The position numbers and the translations under genes are program-made. A stretch of 64,000 nt of DNA. Origin: Nectonema munidae (lineage: Eukaryota > Nematomorpha > Nectonematoida > Nectonematidae). This document shows, in pieces, positions 57,413 to 64,000 of this stretch (position 1 is the stretch's first letter; the number at the start of each line of letters is the position of its first letter). The notes under the pieces were generated by a model. The model saw only the letters and a program-made list of their open reading frames with translations, did no database searches and had not been told where the DNA came from. The DNA lies in contig JAUIRK010001052.1 in the NCBI GenBank assembly GCA_030549495.1, positions 1,612,001 to 1,676,000 of the forward strand, in the 5' to 3' direction.

Positions 57413-59704
57413 CAGTCGCGATTCTAGATTTTTAGGAGTGGGGGGGGGGGGGGGGGGGGCAAACAAGGGGCAAGTTTTTTATTTGATAATTTACACGATT
57501 TTCTATAAAATTAGCAATTACCAAATAATACATATATTTTACTTTTTTTTATTTTTTTTAATTGTCCTGAAGATTATTTTATAATTTTTAAAGCAATAAA
57601 CTTTTCTAACTTTGTCTTTTTCATCCATTTTGGATAACTTTAAAAACAAAAAATATTTATCTATGAAAAAACAAAATTTAAAAGCATCAGTGTAGCTTGA
57701 TTCGACGATTCTCATGGCGAATATCAAATTCATCAGCAAATTTTTCCAGCTTTATTTTTTCAACATAGAACTTTTCGATTGAAAGTTAAGTAATATCACT
57801 CAATCTTCTACTTGTCATAGAGTTTCTAAGAAAAGTTTTAACCAATTTCATCTTTGAAAAGCTTCTCTCACATGAGGCACTTGTAACTGGTAATGTTATG
57901 AAATCAAATGCAGATTTATATGGACAAATATATGAGAGAAAATCTACTAGAGATGTTGGTGACTTTGGTCCCATTAAGTAAAATTTCACTAATGGTATTT
58001 CATGATGTAAATCGTTTACATTCACAGAGTAAGTAGTTGCAAACAATTTTAAACATTCTTCACATAAAAAAGGTTCACTTTTTGGACAAAGTGCAGAAAT
58101 ACCATAAAAAATGTGTGTGAACTCTTCAGAAAATCGTCGATCTAGTTCAATTACTAAGCAATCTAGAATTTTATTAAAAGTTTTAGCGATGTTGCATAGG
58201 TGTCAAATTTTGCTCACTTCATCACTGTATTGAATGTTCAAATCTGTAGATTTTAAATCACAAAACTTTGCCGAAGAGATTTAATCAAATTGACTGCTTT
58301 TCCAAGGTGTGCTTGCTTAGATTGTAATTGTTCGGATACTTTTGGAATCTTACCAAGAATATCCGAAAAAAAATCAATAAATAAACAAATTCCACATCAA
58401 TTTGAGCAATTAAACCACGAGCAGTAATAGCTCGAGCGCCATTATCATCCAAAGGAATAGACAATCTAAGCACTCAACGGCATTCTTACAATATGTTGCT
58501 CGACACACCATCTTGTGTCACTTAAATGCTGCAATTCTTTTATATCTCTTTGTGGATACATTTCATTTTGAATACGATGAAACTTTTCATGTACTACTGA
58601 ATTTGATGCAAATATATAAAGCTGTTCTAGAAAACTGAAAAAATCATTCGCTTCTTACACATTTTGCAATATTCAACAAAACTAAATTAAGTCTATGACA
58701 ATAACAATGAACATAAAAAGCAAAAGGAGCTTTATCACGAACTTTTTTTGAACTCCATTAATTTCACCTTTCATTACTGAAGGCTCCATCAAATCCCAAG
58801 CCAACAAGAGAATTTTTATAATCCAAACCCAACCCTTCTAACACCTTCAAAATGACATTAGAAATCGATTCTGCATTCAGCATAGTCATTAGAGTGAAAG
58901 ATACGAAGCTTTCTTGAATGCAGTTTAATACTTCATCATAGTATCTTACAACTAAAGCCAGCTGTTCAGCTTTGCTAACATCCTTTGCTTCATCTGCTTG
59001 AACAGAAAAATATGGACAAACTTGAATTTTGTTAGCTACATCTTCTCTTACTATAGACGCAAAGGTAGAAATTATTTCGTTTTGTATTTCTGAACTGGTA
59101 TATTTTCCATTTTTAGGGCCATGTTTCTTTAACTTTTTAATTTTAACATTTCTAACTTTATCAGAAATTATTGAGTCATGCTTAGCAGTAAATTGTAAAA
59201 GTTTTCGAACGTTTCCTGGATTCAATTCATCATCACCTATTCTGTGACCTCGTTGGGAAATATCTTGTGTAACAGTAAATAGAATTATTTCACCGATAGT
59301 ATTTATGTAGTGATGATTTTCTTTTATCTTTTTTTGGTACGCGTCGTCACTCATACTTTGAAGTATAGAAGTTTGTTTCATATCATCCCATGCAGTGCAC
59401 GAAGATTTATGACACTGTGAAGATATATGCTTACCAATCGCACCGTCTTTTCCATGAGCTTTTTTACAACCCCGGAAACCAGTTTTAATGAATGCGTCTT
59501 CGGCATTTCCTGAAGAAGGTAGCGAAAAACGTCTGCATGGAAAACAAAACATTGAATTAGAATGATATATTTTTAGTTTTAGTTATGATCAACTATATAA
59601 TTTTGAGTAAAATCCAAAATCCGGTAAGATAATTAGGTATCTGAAGTAGAGGGGGGAGGGGCAAAATGGGGGCCAAGCGAAAAAACCCCCTAAAACCGCC
59701 ACTG
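57413..59704 (-). mobile_element. near full-length ZMYM1-like hAT, 2292 bp, perfect 8-bp TSD
   Basis: Flanked by ATCAAAAC on both sides (57405-57412 and 59705-59712). Termini are CAGTCGCGATTCTAG and, in complement, CAGTGGCGGTTTTAG. Next to each end is a G-rich stretch (about 19 G at 57442; GGGGGGAGGGG near 59651). The transposase gene fills most of the interior on the minus strand. This is the most complete hAT in the window. Confidence 0.95.
57786..59552 (-). pseudogene. hAT transposase with TTF-type finger and DUF4371-like core, broken
   Basis: The first open part (59552-58764, 262 codons) starts MFCFPCRRFSLPSSGNAEDA, the second half of a TTF-type zinc finger. It continues through GAIGKHISSQCHKSSCTAWD, then NHHYINTIGEIILFTVTQDI, the first-Asp block VQADEAKDVSKAEQLALVVR and the second-Asp block LVGLGFDGAF. 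The middle (58760-58050) is broken by stops and shifts but keeps ELQHLSDTRWCVEQHIV near 58545-58490. The last open part (58046-57786) holds FITLPVTSASCERSFSKMKL, the dimerisation domain. The finger's first half is not found upstream of 59552, so the true start is missing or lies in a lost exon. The middle breaks rule out a complete protein. Confidence 0.88.
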
Positions 59705-59712
59705 ATCAAAAC

Positions 59713-60129
59713 CGCACTATGCAAGAACATCCTGTATTTCTCATAACCTGTAAATTTTATCGCGTGTAGACAACTTGTTTGTCATTCTGAACCTTACCGT
59801 AATTTCTATTCCATAATTTGATATGTGCATGTTTTTATACAAATGATTACCTTTATTTTTCGATCTGCACAATTTTAATATTTATCAATTATTCAAAATA
59901 AAATTCTGTAAAAAATCAGACAAACAAGGTCAGCTTTCTGTTTTTATTTTTCTAGATGTATGATTTGATATATCTCATTCGGAAAAGACGATGTCACAAA
60001 ACCTCATTCGTTGAGAAGATGCTACAAAAATTATTCCCTATATTTTCGCGATGTGCACAATTTTAAATAACACATTTCTTTAATCCAAGAATCAAAAAAT
60101 ATTTATTTTTTTTAAATATATCCTTTGTT
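59713..60129. other. no recognised gene
   Basis: AT-rich spacer between the hAT and a SINE fragment. Confidence 0.5.
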
Positions 60130-60215
60130 TATGAGGAAAGTAGGCTTGCTGCGGGATCGAATCCAAGACCTTAAGTTATCGAATCTAGGATCTAACCAAC
60201 CCTACTCACACCCCT
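60130..60215 (-). mobile_element. tRNA-derived SINE, copy 6 (-), tail missing
   Basis: Keeps the tRNA-like head and B-box (TTGGATTCGATCCCGCAGCA on the minus strand) but stops at CTTTCCTCATA, lacking the distal body and tail. It is the complement of the head-less copy at 39955. Confidence 0.78.
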
Positions 60216-61109
60216 ATCATTTTCATCAAACCATGCATATAGGAAACTAAGTGTGATGACTCTCTAAATTCTCTTTATCAAATACATTTGTTACAGCGCT
60301 TCTATAAGTTTGTTACGGTAAAGCAAGACCATTTTAATTATACACTTGACAATAGAACGAGGCTAAAGCACTTGTCTTTTAGGAGAGAGTTGCTATCTTA
60401 AAATGCTGTGAGCTATGGGCTTTTTAGTTAAGCGATTCAAAAAAGTTTACTGCACGTGATACGCGATAATTACATTAAACCGAAATAGTGTACAGAAAAT
60501 AACGCAAAAAGTGCAAAATAAACGATATATAGATAACCCATTAGATTCCAACAAAAGAAGACAATAATTAAGTTTCAGAAGTTAACAGTGGTGTAGCTAT
60601 CGTTAATGCAGCCCTCGTGGATGATAATTTTACCGCCACGCAATATGTTAAATAACACTTCAAAACAAAAATATGTCCATTAAATCTTTGTTATTGATAC
60701 AAATATTACTAAATTATAAATATATTAAATCAATACCAATAAATTCTGCGCGCACCGGAAACCTTGCTCCTTTGCGTTTAAGAAAAAGTTGGCGGATTGG
60801 ACTCTTTAATTTTCAATATAAAACCCATTGTTCGATATTGAACATATTTTCCTTTTTATTGTCTTTTGCATTTAGAAAAGCTGTATTTTTTTACTCATTT
60901 CTAATTTTAAACACAACTCGTTCAACAGATTTTGTCCTGTAATTTAAAGTTAAAATTTGCTTTTGAAGAGTTTTTATCTATTTTTTTGTATTTTCAGTAT
61001 TAACCAATTTTACATATTTTAGAAAAATGTCTCTTAAAACTTTTTATATTATATCTATTTTTTGATTGTCAGTATTGCATCCAAGGAAGAATAATCTTCC
61101 ATAGCTGGA
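60216..61109. other. no recognised gene; possible hAT end at 60586
   Basis: CAGTGGTGTAGCTATCG (60586) is the 11024/22757 hAT terminus with two C-to-T changes. A G/C-run scrap follows. No partner end or duplication was found. Otherwise AT-rich. Confidence 0.4.
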
Positions 61110-61200
61110 CACATGGTAAGTATAGTCACGAACCCAAATCGAACTCAGACCATCTGGATCAAAACCCCACGTTTCTACCACTAGGCCATCTGCCGACAAA
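61110..61200 (-). mobile_element. tRNA-like sequence (second SINE family or tRNA pseudogene)
   Basis: The minus strand reads TCGGCAGATGGCCTAGTGGT at the 5' side, a perfect A-box (TGGCCTAGTGG), and GAGTTCGATTTGGGTTCG about 30 bases on, a near B-box. Acceptor-stem pairing is not convincing, and the sequence runs on without a clean tRNA end, so it is not an intact tRNA gene. It differs from the other SINE head. Confidence 0.6.
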
Positions 61201-62198
61201 TAGACCCTCACCATATTGCAAAACTTCCCTCAAATAGACCTTCGTTATTGCAAAACAGATTATTCGATATATACGTATACATCTTGTTTTTTATATTGGC
61301 CCTAAAAATATTCTCCCTCCCCCTTAAAACCTTCTAAAAATTTTTTGCTTAAATCGTACTCTGATACTTAACTTTGACTGACACATGCCCTCAACAACAA
61401 AAGCTTAAAAGAGGCCCGTAAACTTTGAATTATGCACTTTTTATTGAGAAATTCAATAAATCTCAAATATGTTTGATTTACCATCTTCTTAATCTTCCAA
61501 TTTACTGTCTATTCTTTTTTCACACTCGGTTGGATTGATAGCAACTCATTAACACACCACCATCCTTATCGACGTTTTTAAATCAAAGCATTGGCTTGAG
61601 CTTGTGTAGAGATTGTCGTACTTGGTATAGCTGTCTTCCTATGCGAGCTTTTTTCGCTATTTCAAATTCGTTTACGTACGAGTACTTTCTTAGCCTCTTC
61701 GTGCCTATGCTTGTATATCTTCATCATGCACTTGAACTTCACAGCTCATAAATATTTCATCCTTCATCTTTGATGACAAGTGATTTATTCCTAAGTATTC
61801 TTTGTAATTTGTTATACCAAATCAAGGATACATACATACATGATGAGCCATTTCTCCCTTTGTGACGTAACATTTGTACTCATCTACAATTTTTGGTCCT
61901 TGTTTTCTTTCAAGTATTCTTCTTTTCTGAATATCGAAATACGATGATTACATTCAAAGGCATCTTTCTTGTTTTAATTTAATAGTCATCTTTAACTAAG
62001 TAAACTTATTTTTGTCTCTCTATCAATTTATGGTATTTACATTTTATTTTATTATTTTAGTTAGACCACTTTTATACGTTTTTGCTTCACTTTGGTACAC
62101 TTTTCTATATTAGTTATAGGCAAAACTTATTATTTCTTGAATTTATTGAAAAATACATAGAAACTATCATATGAAAAGGTTTTTTTTGCATTAACTAA
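61201..62198. other. no recognised gene
   Basis: A somewhat less AT-rich stretch (61500-61950) without a long open frame or known motif. Confidence 0.45.
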
Positions 62199-63245
62199 TT
62201 AACCCTAGCAAGACGGATAATTTTTTACACCCTTCAAAGACGGATAATGGGAGTTTTACTCCCAATCATAAAACAACTACTTTTTGACATTTTAGAGTTT
62301 TTTTTGCTTAAATTCTATACCTAGAAGAAAATTTAATACTCCATACAAAGTATTCATCCGATTTCTCTGGGGTGTCTATCATTATTATAACTTAATTTTG
62401 TAAGAATGTGATGGCGTTAAAATCTAAAAATCAAAATTTATTTTACGAGCTGTTTCGCATATACGAAATAAACTATATTTTTTATTTTTGCTATCATCTG
62501 CGTTCTGGTTGTTATTTCTAATGTTTGCACTTGCGCAGCAAAATATGAGTTCCATATACGTTACCAACAATATGACGTTTACTTTTAATACTAATGTCTT
62601 TTGTTTACAATTACTCTGCATCAATGTGTATTGGCTGATGTACCGAGAATGTGTTTGAAATATGAGCCGATTGATCGATATCAATAAGCAGGCAATTCAT
62701 ATTTCACATTATTCATTATCAAATCTCACCATCGCAAACATAATCATTCTGATTGTTTTGATTTCTGGGTTTGCTTCATTCCAGCTTATTTATTGGAGTT
62801 TCTATTTTTCTCTACATCATGTATTTCAAAATGAGTTCATACAACGGTGAGTCGTCAAGTGATGAAAGCAGTCTTGTTTTTGATTCTGATGCTTACGGTG
62901 GTACTGATGTTGAAATTTTTGTTTCAAGTAGTTCCACATGTAGTCGTGAAAGTTCTCCATGTGATTCACTTGTTGCACCCCACGGCACAAAATATTTCTC
63001 GGAGCCCAAAGAAAACCGCGTAAGAGCTTTGTCTTAAAACATTAGAGACGTCTCCTTGTCTACGCCTGGGCCTAAAGGAGTTGCTAAGAATCTTTCCAAT
63101 CCCCTCGAAATTTTTAATCTTTTTTTTGCACAAAATCTTATTTTGTACATATTTTATGCACCAAGGAAAAACTCCATGAAAACTACAGGTATGATAGATT
63201 ATCTACATAAAATATAACAAGTCGATAAAACTGTTTTTATATAAG

Positions 63246-63350
63246 GTCGATGCACGGATAGTGGCTTTCCAATGCAATCCCCATGCATCGATAAAAGCCA
63301 ATTGCATTGGAAAGCCGTTTATCGATGCACGGATAGTGCAACATAACCAA
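63246..63350. repeat. palindrome in piggyBac B intron
   Basis: Inverted arms sharing GATGCACGGATAGTG and GCTTTCCAATGCAAT with their complements. It is a shorter relative of 30063-30224 at the same intron position, missing the outermost GGTAATG arm. Confidence 0.85.
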
Positions 63351-63572
63351 GGTGTTGTTCTATTTCACAATCGGTGGTAACTTGAATTTTATGAACATTC
63401 AACATTGCACCCATCTAGATTTTATTTCCATCTTGTATTGTGATGAATATCATAAATTTTACAAAAAAGAAACTTTACCTAAACTTTAGTAAACTTTACT
63501 TTTCAAAGTTGTCGCGATAAAAAGGATGTCCACATTTTTTGTACCTGGACTTCAAATACACTAGATAACTTC

Positions 63573-63725
63573 CAGGGGGCGGGGTCATGGGCCTAGGCCC
63601 CCTATGAAAAATGGCTTCGAAAATTACACTTACTAATGTATACACCTACATGTATAAAAAATAAATTTTTGCAATTCATGGCAAAATAATGTTAAAAATA
63701 TGAAAACATAGGTAATTAGTGATTC
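63573..63725. mobile_element. extra insertion in piggyBac B intron with hAT-like end
   Basis: Relative to copy A ('GTACCTGGACTTCAAATA...' continuing to 'TTTTATTGATAGAGC'), copy B has about 150 extra bases starting CAGGGGGCGGGGTCATGGGC with a following CCTAGGCCCCC. This resembles the G-rich hAT ends elsewhere. No clear second terminus or target duplication was seen. Confidence 0.5.
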
Positions 63726-64000
63726 TAAAAGTTTTATTGATAGAGCTTGAATTGAATTGGAATTTTTTTGACAATTTGTATTTTATATGTAAACAGCATA
63801 TCGCTACAAATTTTATCGACTTGTCAAATAGGATATTTTTCATCAGAATAATTTCAATATTTTTTATAGTAAAGCTGAGCCTCGTTTTGAAAATCTACGT
63901 TACTGCTATGAAAGGTTTTCTGTAGAAGATTTTCTGGTTATACACGGGCCATCGATCTTCAACGTGTTTATGTAAAATTTTTATTTTCCGATAAAAATGG

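Larger units (their letters stand above)
63189..63869 (+). other. 681-bp GT-AG intron of piggyBac B
   Basis: The donor ACAG|GTATGATAG and acceptor TTTTTTATAG are identical to copy A. It contains the shortened palindrome (63246-63350) and an extra insertion near 63573-63725 absent from copy A. Confidence 0.78.
62203..64000 (+). mobile_element. piggyBac transposon B, 5' part (cut by window end)
   Basis: Begins CCCTAGCAAGACGGATAATT immediately after TTAA (62199-62202), with the sub-terminal palindrome GGGAGTTTTACTCCCA. It is colinear with copy A in the opposite orientation: 62203-62830 matches 31250-30640, and 63189-63869 matches the copy A intron. The 3' half lies beyond the window. Confidence 0.9.
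62830..64000 (+). pseudogene. piggyBac transposase B, exon 1, intron and start of exon 2
   Basis: The chosen start, ATG at 62830, gives MSSYNGESSSDESSLVFDSD, then GTDVEIFVSSSSTCSRESSP and SLVAPHGTKYFSEPKENR, an acidic, Ser-rich N-terminus like that of other piggyBac proteins. The frame stops at 63037, just before the conserved PGPKGVAKNLSNPLEIFNLF segment (63064-63130), so exon 1 is already broken. The GT-AG intron runs 63189-63869, and exon 2 opens TAAAGCTGAGCCTCG. Near 63930 a small deletion removes the equivalent of copy A's 'AYLGCLLYMG' segment. Copy B lacks copy A's codon-4 stop, so the two decayed independently. An upstream frame (62662-62850) overlaps the start and is probably untranslated leader. 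Confidence 0.8.

Noticed and set aside
61110-61200. Functional tRNA gene
   Set aside because: A- and B-box words are present, but a convincing acceptor stem and clean 3' end are not.

Overview
The window looks like AT-rich, gene-poor nuclear DNA from a metazoan, most likely an arthropod. The reasons are the mix of DNA transposons (hAT, piggyBac, pogo), a LINE tail, tRNA-derived SINEs, one BEL/Pao fossil, and a spliceosomal-type intron inside a transposase gene. A small crustacean such as a parasitic copepod would fit, but that is a guess from general character, not from a diagnostic gene. I found no host gene I can support; three short exon-like stretches at 8.98-10.23 kb are the only weak candidates. 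No rRNA, intact tRNA, CRISPR array or bacterial-style operon was seen.

Layout. 0-5.6 kb: a decayed piggyBac gene (+) and a BEL/Pao fossil (-). 5.6-11.7 kb: two minisatellites, a hAT deletion derivative (7356-7625), a pogo/Tigger remnant, and a second hAT derivative (11024-11700). 11.7-19.4 kb: mostly featureless AT-rich DNA, with one truncated ZBED-type hAT (16328-17154). 19.4-26.6 kb: a pogo element with a long open frame, a piggyBac relic fused to a 42-bp minisatellite, a perfect small hAT MITE, a second pogo tail, a LINE 3' end and a long-TIR MITE. 26.7-32.7 kb: a ZBED5/SCAND3-like hAT (copy 1) split by a 3.35-kb piggyBac and hit by a SINE. 33-40 kb: MITEs, SINEs and a 150-bp tandem repeat split by a hAT. 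40.2-44.1 kb: copy 2 of the ZBED5-like hAT, hit by three other elements. 44.9-57.3 kb: minisatellites, a SINE, two decayed transposases of uncertain superfamily, a hAT relic and an AT array. 57.4-59.7 kb: a 2.29-kb hAT with an 8-bp target duplication. 60-64 kb: SINE and tRNA-like pieces, and the 5' part of a second copy of the intron-bearing piggyBac, cut by the window edge.

The main interest is stratigraphy. Target-site duplications can be read for at least ten elements. The two ZBED5-like copies act as each other's empty sites, and two copies of one piggyBac family share a GT-AG intron carrying a palindromic insert. Several non-autonomous hATs keep the last codons of the transposase gene, and nearly every long poly-G run sits in or beside hAT-type ends.
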